NCBI RefSeq assembly: GCF_023101145.1
Contig: NZ_CP073714.1
Span: forward strand, 868,001 to 932,000
Source: Paenibacillus pabuli
GTDB taxonomy: Bacteria; Bacillota; Bacilli; Paenibacillales; Paenibacillaceae
Length of the DNA stretch: 64,000 nt
Reading direction: 5' to 3'
Within the stretch, counting starts at the first letter, position 1. Each line of letters opens with the position of its first letter. Below are positions 9,107 to 18,800 of the stretch, in pieces. The translations under genes and the position numbers were made by a program. The notes beneath the pieces are model-generated. The model did not search any database and was not told where the DNA came from. It saw only the letters and a list, made by a program, of their open reading frames with translations.

Positions 9107-10033
9107 ATGAACATATTAGTGTATGGTGCAGGTGTTCTGGGCAGTCAGCTGGCGCAGATTCTGGTGCGTGGGGGAAATGACGTCACCATTCTGGCTAGAG
9201 GAAAGCGGGCAGAGGAACTGGAGAGAGATGGAATCGTCATTCGTCATGTGTTCCAGTTTAGAACGACCGTTGACCCGGTGCGGGTAACAAGAACGTTGGA
9301 AGAGAATGATCACTATGATCTTATTTTCGTGGTTATGAAATATAACGATTTTCCATCAGTGCTTCCCATTCTGGCGGCCAATCAGAGCAGCAATATTGTG
9401 ATTGTCGGCAACAACGCAGATGCACGAAGCATGCAAATTTATTTGGAGAAAAACAGCAAGGCGGCAAAAAGGATCGCGTTTGGTTTTCATGTCAGCGGTG
9501 GGCAGCGGCAAAAAGACCGTATGTTATCCATTGGTGGAGCAGGCGGGCCAATGGTGATTGGTGGGCTGGATGGCGAGATTACCTTTAAATCGATACTGGA
9601 TCAAGCTTTTGAGAAGACGAAATACAAGTTGAATTACCTGGACGATATCGATGCCTGGCTGAAAAGCCATATTATACCCATTCTGATGCTTAATGCGGTG
9701 AGCTTCAATGAAAAGCGCGAGATGATCAAGTTGGACGGCAACAGAAAGCAGCTCCAGCATATGATTGGAGCGATGGATGAGGGCTTTCGCGTACTTGAGG
9801 CCATGGGCATAACGATTATACCGGAGATTCAGGCCAAACTGATTCGCAAACATCAACGGATGTTTTACCTTCTATTGAAGATTTATAGTATGCTTCCGAT
9901 CTATAAACTGGTTGCGGGTTCTTATGGGGAGATCGAGGCGTTAAATGATGCATTTACCGACTGGAAAAAGGCTACTGGTGTACCAACACCGCATTGGGAT
10001 GTGCTCAAAAAAGAATATACTAATCTCCAATGA
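9107..10033 (+). CDS. Ketopantoate reductase PanE/ApbA family protein
   Basis: A 308-residue NADP-dependent dehydrogenase of the 6-phosphogluconate/ApbA type. The N-terminal Rossmann motif is MNILVYGAGVLGSQLA (GxGxxG at residues 7-12), followed by TILARGKR. The C-terminal helical half contains EGFRVLEAMGI. True PanE makes pantoate for coenzyme A. This copy sits alone beside a TetR regulator, not with panB/panC, so another 2-oxo acid substrate is as likely. A similar protein at 36049 is paired with another TetR. Confidence 0.75.
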   Translation: MNILVYGAGVLGSQLAQILVRGGNDVTILARGKRAEELERDGIVIRHVFQFRTTVDPVRVTRTLEENDHYDLIFVVMKYNDFPSVLPILAANQSSNIVIVGNNADARSMQIYLEKNSKAAKRIAFGFHVSGGQRQKDRMLSIGGAGGPMVIGGLDGEITFKSILDQAFEKTKYKLNYLDDIDAWLKSHIIPILMLNAVSFNEKREMIKLDGNRKQLQHMIGAMDEGFRVLEAMGITIIPEIQAKLIRKHQRMFYLLLKIYSMLPIYKLVAGSYGEIEALNDAFTDWKKATGVPTPHWDVLKKEYTNLQ

Positions 10034-10169
10034 GATGAACCGTAAAAGTGAAATTTCTTCTGAAAATGGGCCTATAGTGAGCATCCTGCACACATCTTCC
10101 TATTGCTCAAAGTCCCCATACCGACTACAATTAAACCAACTAATAAAATGGGGATAAGGTGATATTCAG

Positions 10170-10586
10170 ATGCGGGAAGTACCTATGCGCTATGTCAAAG
10201 CGAACCAGATTGGGATTGTGCTATTTGTTGTCCTGTCGTTTCTGTTCAACCAGCCGTTAATTCTGGGAGCATTATGGATCATCCAGGTCGTCGGTCTGGC
10301 ATCCGGAGGCAAGCTTAACCTGTTTGTGCAGATAGCGAAGGCTGTGTTAACTGGAAAAGGGACAGAGACACAGGCAGTGGAACTGCAACGCTTCAACAAT
10401 GTTCTGGCCGTATTGTTTCTTACGCTGGCACTTGTCTCATTTGGCCTTGGTTGGCAGGTAGCAGGTTACATTTTCTCGTCGATGCTCCTCCTTGCTGCAA
10501 GTGCCGCATTGCTCGGTTACTGTGTGGGCTGCACCGTATATTTTTGGTATAAACAGCTCCGTGCTGGCAGAAAGATTGGCTTCTAA
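10170..10586 (+). CDS. DUF4395 family membrane protein
   Basis: A 138-residue protein with about four hydrophobic helices (residues 13-35, 38-52, 72-90 and 93-115). A CxxC motif (GYCVGCTVYFWYK, near residue 118) lies at the end of the last helix, as in DUF4395 proteins often found with thiol-redox systems. The function is unknown. GGATAAGGTGAT precedes ATG 10170; an in-frame ATG at 10185 has no better site. A hairpin terminator follows at 10608. Confidence 0.75.
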   Translation: MREVPMRYVKANQIGIVLFVVLSFLFNQPLILGALWIIQVVGLASGGKLNLFVQIAKAVLTGKGTETQAVELQRFNNVLAVLFLTLALVSFGLGWQVAGYIFSSMLLLAASAALLGYCVGCTVYFWYKQLRAGRKIGF

Positions 10587-10607
10587 GCTAAAAGTAGTTG
10601 CAAAAAC

Positions 10608-10650
10608 AATCCCCTCCAAGTTCTGTATCTACTTGAAGGGGATTTTACTT
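10608..10650 (+). terminator. Rho-independent terminator after DUF4395 gene
   Basis: AATCCCCTCCAAG (10608-10620) pairs perfectly with CTTGAAGGGGATT (10632-10644), followed by a T-rich tail. Confidence 0.85.
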
Positions 10651-10719
10651 TTTATAAGAGGATGGCGGTTTATTCTGTTCTCTACACGAAGCATGTATTC
10701 AAATGGACAGAAAGACTTT

Positions 10720-11016
10720 TTATCTAAACCATGCCTTGTTTAAATTGTTTGTAAAATTGCTGTCGTTCAAAGGAACATTAGCACTGCCGAAATCGGTCGT
10801 ATTCAGCGCATTGCGTGCCGCAGGCGTCAGATCGTCCCAGCCGATCAAAGGCTGTATCCCACCCACGGTCCCCGTTACACCAAGCTCATGATTTAGAGGC
10901 CAGGTACTGTAGTAACTAATCACCTGATCATGGTTAATGACGGCGGCTTCAACGGCTGTGACAAAGGGAATACAGGCCATAAGCGAAACCATGAGCAATA
11001 AAACGAGTTTTTTCAT
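10720..11016 (-). CDS. Small secreted protein of unknown function
   Basis: A 98-residue protein. MKKLVLLLMVSLMACIPFVT is a clear signal peptide, with likely cleavage after VEA near residue 24. The mature part is about 74 residues, with WPLNHELGVTGTVGG and PLIGWDDLTPAARNAL, and no recognised domain. The start has AAGGAGATCACC 3-4 nt before ATG, a strong site. The gene is monocistronic. I do not recognise the family. Confidence 0.7.
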   Translation of the reverse strand: MKKLVLLLMVSLMACIPFVTAVEAAVINHDQVISYYSTWPLNHELGVTGTVGGIQPLIGWDDLTPAARNALNTTDFGSANVPLNDSNFTNNLNKAWFR

Positions 11017-11542
11017 TCGGTGATCTCCTTCATGGAAATGGTTATCCTCTTGATTTGATAGGTAGAAGACTAATTCTTGCCCAAGCGGGCAGAATGGTGA
11101 TGGATGGTTGTTGTGAATAACAGGAAAACGATAAGAAATAGATTCAAGAGCATTGCGAGAGGTTTATTTTGTAAAGGATAGACAAGTTCGGAAGAAAACT
11201 GAGAGCATAAATGCCAATGTGTGGCCGGTGCTGGAGCTAGTTAATTCTTTAGTGTTTATCGTTATTGTTATCCAGATGTAAAATTTTGATAGAACATATA
11301 TGAAAATAATTACTTATGCATCACAGGCTAGGACATCTTCACATTTGATGATATGATAGTACATAAAGGCTTTGGAATGAGACGGAATTCCTTATGCATA
11401 TATATTAGTAGAGAAAAGTGTTGGTGCAGGATTAACGGACGTGAGTCATTATGTAAAATGATGCCCGACTGTGGTCACGCTCAGGTGTAAGAAAATGAGG
11501 TCGTACAGACTCATGGATAATGTGGAATAGGTGGCGTATGAG
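11017..11542. other. Intergenic region, no recognised feature
   Basis: About 500 bases between the divergent secreted-protein gene and dgkB. Only short AT-rich stretches and unsupported tiny reading frames are seen. Promoters for both flanking genes must lie here, but no convincing -35/-10 pair stood out. Confidence 0.4.
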
Positions 11543-12424
11543 ATGAAAAAAGCTCGCTTGATATATAATCCGACCTCAGGCCGGGAAGAAATGAAGAAAC
11601 GTCTGGCTGATGTGCTGCAGCGTTTGGATCAAGGTGGCATTGAAGCTTCAGTACATGCAACAACGGGTGAGGGAGATGCAACCCGGGAAGCGGAGCTGGC
11701 GATTGAACGAGGATATGACATGATTATTGCCGCTGGCGGCGACGGTACATTGTATGAAGTCATCAACGGTATGGCTGAGCGTGAGAACCGTCCACCGCTG
11801 GGTGTATTTCCTTTGGGAACGACGAATGATTTTGCGCGTGCGCTGGGTATTCCGAGACAGTGGGAAGATTACGTGGATCTGGTCATTAACCAGCAGCTTC
11901 GTCCGCTCGATCTGGGCAAGGCGAATGATAAATATTTTATTAATATTGCGGGCGGGGGTTCGTTAACCGAACTGACCTATGAGGTGCCAAGTCGTCTGAA
12001 AACGATGATTGGGCAGCTTGCCTACTATATGAAGGGTATTGAGAAAATGGCAAGCCTGTCTCCGCAGGAGCTGGTTATCCGTGCTGCGGGTCAGGAAGAA
12101 ATCCATGATGAATTCATGTTGTTCCTCATTGCCAATACAAACTCCGTCGGGGGCTTCGAGAAGTTGGCTCCGGGTGCAACCATTGATGATGGCATGTTCG
12201 ATGTGATTGGTGTACGCAAATGTAATCTAGCTGACATGATTCGCCTCGTAACTCTTGCGCTGCGTGGCGAACATCTGAACGACAAGAAAGTGGTTCATTT
12301 CCAAACGGATTATATGGAAGTGACATCGCCGGGATATGTTCAGCTGAACCTGGATGGTGAGCTGGGCGGCACATTGCCTGCAACATTCCAGAACCTGCGT
12401 CATCACCTGATGCTGTATCGTTAA
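11543..12424 (+). CDS. dgkB: Diacylglycerol kinase DgkB
   Basis: A 293-residue lipid kinase of the DAGK_cat family that phosphorylates diacylglycerol released by lipoteichoic acid synthesis. The N-terminus is MKKARLIYNPTSGREEM. The nucleotide motif GGDGTLYEVINGM (around residues 64-76) and PLGTTNDFARALGI follow. The C-terminal half has NLDGELGGTLPATF. A GTG 12 nt upstream is also in frame, but ATG 11543 has AGGTGG 8 nt before it and matches the usual start. rlmD follows with its own promoter. Confidence 0.93.
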   Translation: MKKARLIYNPTSGREEMKKRLADVLQRLDQGGIEASVHATTGEGDATREAELAIERGYDMIIAAGGDGTLYEVINGMAERENRPPLGVFPLGTTNDFARALGIPRQWEDYVDLVINQQLRPLDLGKANDKYFINIAGGGSLTELTYEVPSRLKTMIGQLAYYMKGIEKMASLSPQELVIRAAGQEEIHDEFMLFLIANTNSVGGFEKLAPGATIDDGMFDVIGVRKCNLADMIRLVTLALRGEHLNDKKVVHFQTDYMEVTSPGYVQLNLDGELGGTLPATFQNLRHHLMLYR

Positions 12425-12463
12425 GCGTAGTAGTATGGATCATGGAGAAAATGTGATTTCCTG

Positions 12464-12492
12464 TTGCTGTGTGCAGTGGGATCACGTATAAT
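12464..12492 (+). promoter_or_regulatory. SigA-type promoter for rlmD
   Basis: TTGCTG (12464-12469), 17-nt spacer, TATAAT (12487-12492). Transcription should begin near 12499, which rules out the upstream in-frame ATG at 12464 as the rlmD start. Confidence 0.65.
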
Positions 12493-12535
12493 CTCATGGT
12501 GCCTGAAAATGAATGGAATCTCCCTTGAACAAGGG

Positions 12536-14182
12536 ATGAACATATATGAAGAAAGAAGTGAATGTACGTTGTCTAATACGAACCGCAGCGGTCGTGGAAA
12601 AAACCGCCGGAATTCGGCTGCCTCTCAGGGGCGAGGGAATGCTTCAGTGTCCCGTCAGCCAAGTCAAACATCTCGTCCATCTACACGTCAGCAAGGAAAA
12701 GAGGTGCGGCCACAAGGCGCATCTCTTTCTGCCGTTCGTCCAAAGGAGAGAGCGCGTGAATCTGCACCAATCGAAGGGCTGCCCGTTAGTAAAAATGAAG
12801 AAACCGTCATCGATATCATTGGCATGAACCATGACGGTGAAGGTGTCGGCCGTGCCAATGGATACACGCTCTTTGTGCAGGGTGCGCTTCCCGGTGAAAC
12901 TGTGCGTGTGCGCGTGATGAAAACCAAAAAGCAGTACGGCTACGCCAAACTGCTGGAGATTGTGAAGGCCAGCCCGGATCGTGTATCCGCGCCTTGCCCG
13001 ATTTACGATCAATGCGGCGGATGCCAAATCCAGCATATGAGTTACGCTGGACAGCTTGCGTGGAAGCGTCAGCTGGTGGTGGATAATTTGCAGCGGATCG
13101 GCAAGTTGAATGTGTTTGTGGAGGATGCAGAAGGTGAAGAGCAACAAGGTATTCGTGTACTACCGACAATGGGCATGGACGAGCCATGGCGCTATCGCAA
13201 CAAGGCACAGGTTCCTATTGGCGTGACCGAAGGCGGCTTGGTAGGTGGATTTTATGCTAAAGGAAGTCATCGGATCATCGACATGGACACCTGCCTCATT
13301 CAGCATGAGCACAATGACGAAGTGGTTGCGAAGGTTAAGGAAATAGGCAGTCATCTCGGTATTAGCGCGTACAACGAAGAGACAGGCCGCGGTCTCCTGC
13401 GTCATGTGGTTGTGAAGAAGGCATTCCGCACAGGTGAGATGATGCTCGTCCTGGTTACCAATGGCCGGGATATCCCGCATAAGGATGAATGGATTGGCAG
13501 TATTCGTGAAGCGATTCCGCATGTGGCGAGCATCTGCCAGAACGTGAACAAGAAACAGACCAACGTCATCTTCGGCGACGAAACCCGTGTCCTGTGGGGC
13601 CGTGACGTGATCTATGATTATATCGGGGATGTACAGTTTGCCATCTCGGCACGTTCGTTCTATCAGGTCAACCCAGTACAGACGGAAGTGCTGTATGGTA
13701 AGACGGTAGAATACGCTGGGCTGAGCGGCAAAGAGACCGTTATTGATGCCTACTGCGGTATCGGTACGATCTCTCTTTTCCTCGCGCAGCATGCGGATCA
13801 GGTGTACGGGGTGGAGATCGTGCCCGAAGCCATCGAAGACGCTCGCATCAATGCGCTGTTGAACGAGATGAAGAATGTGAAGTTCGAAGTCGGGGCATCG
13901 GAAGATGTCATCCCGCGTTGGAAAGAACAAGGCATCGAAGCCCACGTCATCGTCGTCGATCCACCGCGTAAAGGTTGCGATCCACGTTTGCTGGATACGA
14001 TTCTGGAAATGAAGCCCGAGCGTGTGGTGTATGTGAGTTGTAATCCGAGTACGTTGGCACGTGATCTTCGTATGCTGGAGGATGGCGGATATCGCACAGT
14101 GGAGGTAACGCCGGTGGACATGTTCCCACACACGGTGCATGTGGAGTCGGTAGCGATGTTGGTGAAGCGGGATTTGGAGTAA
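12536..14182 (+). CDS. rlmD: 23S rRNA (uracil-5-)-methyltransferase RlmD
   Basis: About 548 residues. After a basic low-complexity N-terminus comes a TRAM domain (from VIDIIGMNHDGEGVGR). The 4Fe-4S cysteines follow (CPIYDQCGGCQ), then the methyltransferase domain with DAYCGIGTISLFLA, VVDPPRKGCDPRLL and the catalytic-cysteine motif VYVSCNPSTLARDL. It methylates a specific uridine of 23S rRNA. The start is uncertain: ATG 12536 has no well-spaced ribosome site and TTG 12569 is possible. A good AAGGG-ATG pair (ATG 12546) is in another frame. The last 16 codons are the sequence of which three diverged copies lie at 34.3-35.9 kb. Confidence 0.92.
   Translation: MNIYEERSECTLSNTNRSGRGKNRRNSAASQGRGNASVSRQPSQTSRPSTRQQGKEVRPQGASLSAVRPKERARESAPIEGLPVSKNEETVIDIIGMNHDGEGVGRANGYTLFVQGALPGETVRVRVMKTKKQYGYAKLLEIVKASPDRVSAPCPIYDQCGGCQIQHMSYAGQLAWKRQLVVDNLQRIGKLNVFVEDAEGEEQQGIRVLPTMGMDEPWRYRNKAQVPIGVTEGGLVGGFYAKGSHRIIDMDTCLIQHEHNDEVVAKVKEIGSHLGISAYNEETGRGLLRHVVVKKAFRTGEMMLVLVTNGRDIPHKDEWIGSIREAIPHVASICQNVNKKQTNVIFGDETRVLWGRDVIYDYIGDVQFAISARSFYQVNPVQTEVLYGKTVEYAGLSGKETVIDAYCGIGTISLFLAQHADQVYGVEIVPEAIEDARINALLNEMKNVKFEVGASEDVIPRWKEQGIEAHVIVVDPPRKGCDPRLLDTILEMKPERVVYVSCNPSTLARDLRMLEDGGYRTVEVTPVDMFPHTVHVESVAMLVKRDLE
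14125..14182 (+). repeat. rlmD 3' end, proximal copy of the island-flanking repeat
   Basis: Codons PHTVHVESVAMLVKRDLE-stop. Diverged copies of this segment are at 34256-34303, 35604-35640 and 35863-35910, all on the same strand. They bracket the defence island and look like left and right attachment-site relics. Confidence 0.7.
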
Positions 14183-14212
14183 GTGAAGAATTGAGTTAGG
14201 GAACGAAATGTG

Positions 14213-14238
14213 GACGCGAGCTTACTCGCGTCTTTATT
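14213..14238 (+). terminator. Rho-independent terminator after rlmD
   Basis: GACGCGAG, CTTA loop, CTCGCGTC and TTTATT: a perfect 8-bp stem. Confidence 0.85.
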
Positions 14239-14390
14239 AATTCATATTAGTTATGCTATTCTTTAAGCTGGCTCAATATGGTCGAGGACTCTATGTGCTC
14301 AATTGAGCAGATGTTTTCTAGACATTCTGGAGCTAGAATAAAAAGTGGACACCCATTAACGGACAGAAGGATAATAAGACTAATAGGGTT

Positions 14391-14684
14391 TTGCAATATG
14401 ATTCATCTCGAGGGTTGGAGGGATGGATTATTGTTTGTATGGAAATGGATGAGTTTTTTGAATATAAATTAAACACTCATAAAGATGATCTTGAAGGACA
14501 AAAAAGTCTAGCTTTGTTTAGTGAAGAAGAAAAAGCTTTGGAGTGGGTGCATCAGTGGATTTTGATTCCTGCAACAAGAGCTATTGATACATTGGTTATA
14601 CATATTAAGAATCCTGACTCGAGATTCGCGAAAATATTGCATGATATTTCAGTTAATTTCCCAGATTTCATTTATTGGGAGTAA
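14391..14684 (+). CDS. Hypothetical acidic small protein
   Basis: An open frame ends in a coding-like 80-residue stretch (MEMDEFFEYKLNTHKD, EEEKALEWVHQWIL, FAKILHDISVNFPDFIYWE). The start is unclear. TTG 14391 has no ribosome site; ATG 14439 is 18 nt after GGAGGG. The frame is open back to 14337. The composition is acidic with Trp-rich helices, like small immunity or antitoxin proteins, but I recognise no family. It is the first item after the rlmD terminator. It may be an intact small cargo gene or the 3' remnant of a longer one. Confidence 0.4.
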   Translation: MQYDSSRGLEGWIIVCMEMDEFFEYKLNTHKDDLEGQKSLALFSEEEKALEWVHQWILIPATRAIDTLVIHIKNPDSRFAKILHDISVNFPDFIYWE

Positions 14685-14893
14685 CAAGAATGTTGTTATT
14701 TAATCTTTAATAACTTCGAGATGAAGAGGAACTGCAGAGAAACAACATCAATTTAATTTGGTCTACTATTCTACACCAAAGAAAAAGACAAATCCAAAAT
14801 AAAAAGGCGATTTTGCAGCAATAAAAGAGAAAGTGGATGTAGGAGGGGAATGTACGTTCCTGTTTTTGGCTGTCCTTTCCTTGCGTTTTATTG

Positions 14894-14926
14894 TATAATT
14901 ACTCCTGGAGAGAAGTCTCCAGGAGT
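14894..14926 (+). promoter_or_regulatory. sspB promoter -10 with overlapping perfect hairpin
   Basis: TATAAT is at 14894-14899; no good -35 is seen 17 nt upstream. ACTCCTGGAGA (14901-14911), GAAG, TCTCCAGGAGT (14916-14926) form a perfect 11-bp inverted repeat covering the predicted transcription start, followed by GATTTTGCGTTTT. It could be an operator or a transcription attenuator for the sspBCD operon. Confidence 0.55.
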
Positions 14927-14960
14927 GATTTTGCGTTTTGTGAAGGGAAGATCCATAAAT

Positions 14961-15839
14961 ATGGTGTATGCTAGACATCAAAGTTTCTATATAAGAGACA
15001 AATGGTTCAGTAAGGGATTGAAGGCTGTTAAGCAAAACAAGAGATTCTTTTTTGAAGAATTTGCTTTTGAGACAGTTGGCTTGGGCAAAAACATGCTTGA
15101 GTCTTTGAAGTATTGGCTGCTAGCTTTTGACGTTCTTGAGGAAAGAATAGAAGATGGTCAGCGGGTACATGTATTGTCCGAACTTGGTGAAATTTTATTT
15201 GGTAGTGATCGGCTTCTTCAGAGGAGCGAATCCTTATCTATACTTCACTACCATTTGGTGCGGAACAGGAAGGATCTTTCAACTGTTTTCGATTGGTACT
15301 TTAACAGGTACAAAGAAACAATGGTTAGTAAAGGTGATTTGTTTAATTCGTTTACCACTTGGGTTAGCCAAAACGAAATGAAAGAAGTGTCGCAGAATTC
15401 TCTCAAGCGAGACATAGATTGTTTGATCCAATTTTATACGAAAGTACCTGATGTGAATGATCCGGAAGACGTGTTGTTTTGTCCATTCACCAAATTATAT
15501 TTAATGAAAAGCGAACGTTCGGGAGAACGGGATGACACAATTCGGAAAGTCTCTCCTGAAATTTCTACAATAGGTAACTCTTCTCTTTATTACGTTCTAC
15601 TCGACTATGATCGGATTTCAGAGGATAGACTTATTGGTGTTGATGAAATTGTGAATGCTGATAACCTTTGGGGAAGAGTATTTAATTTGACTCGAAATAG
15701 GGTTGTTGAAGCCCTAAATAGTCTAACTACCCATGACAAGTATCCAATAGAGTACATCAGAACAAATAATTTGGATTATGTTAGAGTGCCGGCGATTTCA
15801 TCTGTGGATTATATAAAAGGCGAGCTTTTGAAAGGATGA
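14961..15839 (+). CDS. sspB: DUF4007 protein, SspB-like nickase of DNA phosphorothioation
   Basis: A 292-residue protein beginning MVYARHQSFYIRDKWFSKGL, with KQNKRFFFEEFAFETVGLGK and a middle segment LSILHYHLVRN. The order and wording are those of DUF4007 proteins, the family of SspB. SspB is known as a DNA nickase in single-strand phosphorothioate (PT) modification. Two further observations support this: the next genes are a large P-loop ATPase and a PAPS-reductase-like protein, exactly the sspBCD order. The frame is open 37 codons upstream (14850), but ATG 14961 follows AAGGGAAG and lies after the promoter. No catalytic residue can be named with confidence. Assignment is from motif and context. 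Confidence 0.75.
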   Translation: MVYARHQSFYIRDKWFSKGLKAVKQNKRFFFEEFAFETVGLGKNMLESLKYWLLAFDVLEERIEDGQRVHVLSELGEILFGSDRLLQRSESLSILHYHLVRNRKDLSTVFDWYFNRYKETMVSKGDLFNSFTTWVSQNEMKEVSQNSLKRDIDCLIQFYTKVPDVNDPEDVLFCPFTKLYLMKSERSGERDDTIRKVSPEISTIGNSSLYYVLLDYDRISEDRLIGVDEIVNADNLWGRVFNLTRNRVVEALNSLTTHDKYPIEYIRTNNLDYVRVPAISSVDYIKGELLKG

Positions 15840-15849
15840 CCTACTAAAG

Positions 15850-18800
15850 ATGGCATTCAAGTCAAGTATTAACATTAAATTCGATATTGGAAATGCAGAG
15901 TTATTTAAACGCTATATTCCCACACCTTCTCATGCTGAGGCCATGAACGGCATCATTGATGGGTTCGCTGAAGGGGCTAACCGATCACATATTGTTATCG
16001 GACCATATGGTACTGGGAAATCGTTGTTAGCTAACGTTATTGGAAGTATTGTGTCAAAAATGGCGAGTTCAATGGAAGTTGACTCGTTAATTGAAAAGCT
16101 TGAACATGTCGACGACCAAGTTGCATTAAAGATTAGAGATGCAAGTAAACTAACAATACCTTACCTGCCAATTTTATTGACTGGAAACGAGGGAAGATTT
16201 AGGCATTCGATTATATCTAGCATTGTAAAGAAACTCAAAGAGAAGGGTATTGATATTGTATTACCCGGACTGGCAGCGAAAATAATTAACTCTATCAAAT
16301 TATGGGAGAAAGATTTCCCGGATACTTATGACAAGTTTCGTCTACGGTTAGAGCAAGATGGTAAGCAATCGAATCAATGGGTTGAAGAAATAAAAAAGCA
16401 GAATGAAACCGAGATTAAATATTTCTCGGAAGTGTACCCGCTTCTTACTGCTGGCGCTTCGTTTGATATCGATTATGATCATAGTTTTTTATCGCAGATG
16501 GAGTACTTGGCAACCGTTTTACAAGAAAATAACTTGGGGATCTTTATTATATATGATGAATTCGCTCGGTTTTTGCAGGGCTTAAATGCAACCAAATTTA
16601 ATGAGTCTATGCAAGATATTCAAGATCTGGCCGAATTCGCAAATAGAACAAATTCAATACATTTATTGTTGATTGCCCATAAAAGTTTGCGATCTTATTT
16701 CAATGCTTCGAATGAAGAGGTGGCTAGAGAATTTCAGCGTATTGAAAAGCGTTTTAATCAATATTTGGTGAAAAGTGACCAAGCGACCTTTCTCAGAATT
16801 TCCGAATTAATACTGACTGAGAATATAAATCAGAAGCCAGTTATTAGCGAGGCAACTTTCACAAGAACTCGTGAAATGCTAAGAAAGTACCCGCTCTTTC
16901 CGAGTATTAATCAGACGGAACGAGATGAGTTAGTTGTTCGGGGTATGTTCCCGCTTCATCCGGTATCAGTCTTCCTTCTGCCTCACCTAACTTCAGTGTT
17001 CGGCCAAAATGAGAGAACGTTGTTTACATTCCTAGAAAGTCAAGAAACGGGTGGATTGATAAATCATATAGGCAAAAGCAATGATTATTATTTGGGCTAT
17101 CAACTGTTTGATTTTTTCTTTCCCGACTCTAATGAGTTTGGGAATGATGATGTATCTGAACACATTCTTCTTTATAAAAAAGCAATGGCTCGTCTTCCTG
17201 AGGAGCTCTTAAATAAACAATCGGCAACGAATTTAGTAAAGTTCATAACTCTTTGGAACTTGTGCGCTGTACAAAGCGAACAGAAGCTCAACACTGAATT
17301 CTTACAATTCGCGACCCAAATGAACGAAGACGAACTTACGGATGTTTTACCGGTATTAATCAAACATAAAGTGATCAGGTTTAACAGAGTAAACGACTAC
17401 TGGGAGTTATTTGCAGGAAGCTCAGTTGATTTACACGAACGGATGGAACATGAGAAACAATTTCTAAAGACAGATCAATCTAAGGAAATTGAAGTTCTAC
17501 ACAATAATCTTGTGAAGAAATTTTATTTTCCTGAACGTTACAATGATGAAAAGGGAATGACAAGATTCTCTGCAGTAGAAATTGTTTATGGAAAAGAAAT
17601 TATTGAACGAAAATTGATTCAAAAGAACAAATTGTCCGATTTCTCAGTCTACTATGTTTTAGCGGAAGATGTAGAGACACATAAATCACTAGATCTTGTC
17701 TTACGAGGTTTGAGTCGGGAAAACGATAGGGCGATATTCTTTTTGCACTCCAAACCTTTAGTAGATATTAAACATGAGATTTACAATTATCTATGTATGG
17801 ACTCTTTGAGAAAGAATAAAATACTACTCACGGAAGATAAAGGTATTAAAGAAGAATTAGAGATGTTATTCAATGAAAGCAAGTATAGAATCTCTCAATA
17901 CTTATCAGAAATAGTTTCATACGAAGACGAGAGAGCCTGGTACATTGCAGGAGATACAGTAACAATACGTACAGAACTTGATGTTACGGAAATATTGTCC
18001 GATATATGTTATGAGCTGTTCAAGTGTACACCTGTGATCTTGAATGACTCTTTTAATAGGAACGCGGTTACAGGTGTACAAAGAAAAGCAGCAATTAAGC
18101 TGATTGAAAAAATTATTGAGGAGCCACGTAAACAGCAGTTTGGAATTGAAGGACATGGGCCTGATTATGCCTTGTTTGCAGCCATCTTTAAAAACAATGA
18201 TAGGCTTGATGAGAATATTAATAATTTGGACTACTCTAACATTATAAATACTTCTTTCTCTACGCTTAGAACAAGACTGATCGATGTTTTAGAAAGTAAC
18301 CCGACAGGTAACTTCAAAGATCTTGTAGAACTGTTTTCCGCTCCACCGTTTGGAATCAGGAAGCCATTGATCCCTGTGCTTTTTGTTGCTTTGCTGAGGG
18401 ATCGTTGGAACGAATTTATGTTGTATCGCAACGGTATGTTTGTTCCGGGTATTGACGGGGAGGCGATCTTTGAAATCATAGTTGAGACGGGGGCAGAGCA
18501 CTACCAGTATGTTTACGAGCACATTAATGATAGTTATGTTGAATTCTTTAACAATATTGAGAGGTGCTTTGTCGATTCGCTAGAAACGCGGTTGAACAAC
18601 CAATCTAGACTAATATTTATATGCGGTACATTATTGAAATGGCTGCGCTCACTCCCTAGGATTGCGCAAACCTCAGTTAACGTGGATAAAGAGTTTGGAG
18701 AACTTAGGGATCTCATAAAGAGGTCGGAGGTAGATCCTCAACAATCTGTCGCACAGCTATTAATAATCTACCAACACAACATAGATAAGTTGTTAGCTAC

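Noticed and set aside
13160..14140. 326-codon minus-strand frame inside rlmD
   Set aside because: It lies wholly opposite rlmD, has no ribosome site, and its translation is rich in His/Arg/Cys without domain pattern: a shadow of the real gene.
14766..15035. 89-codon minus-strand frame over the sspB promoter
   Set aside because: No ribosome site; it overlaps the promoter and start of sspB, and the composition is not protein-like.
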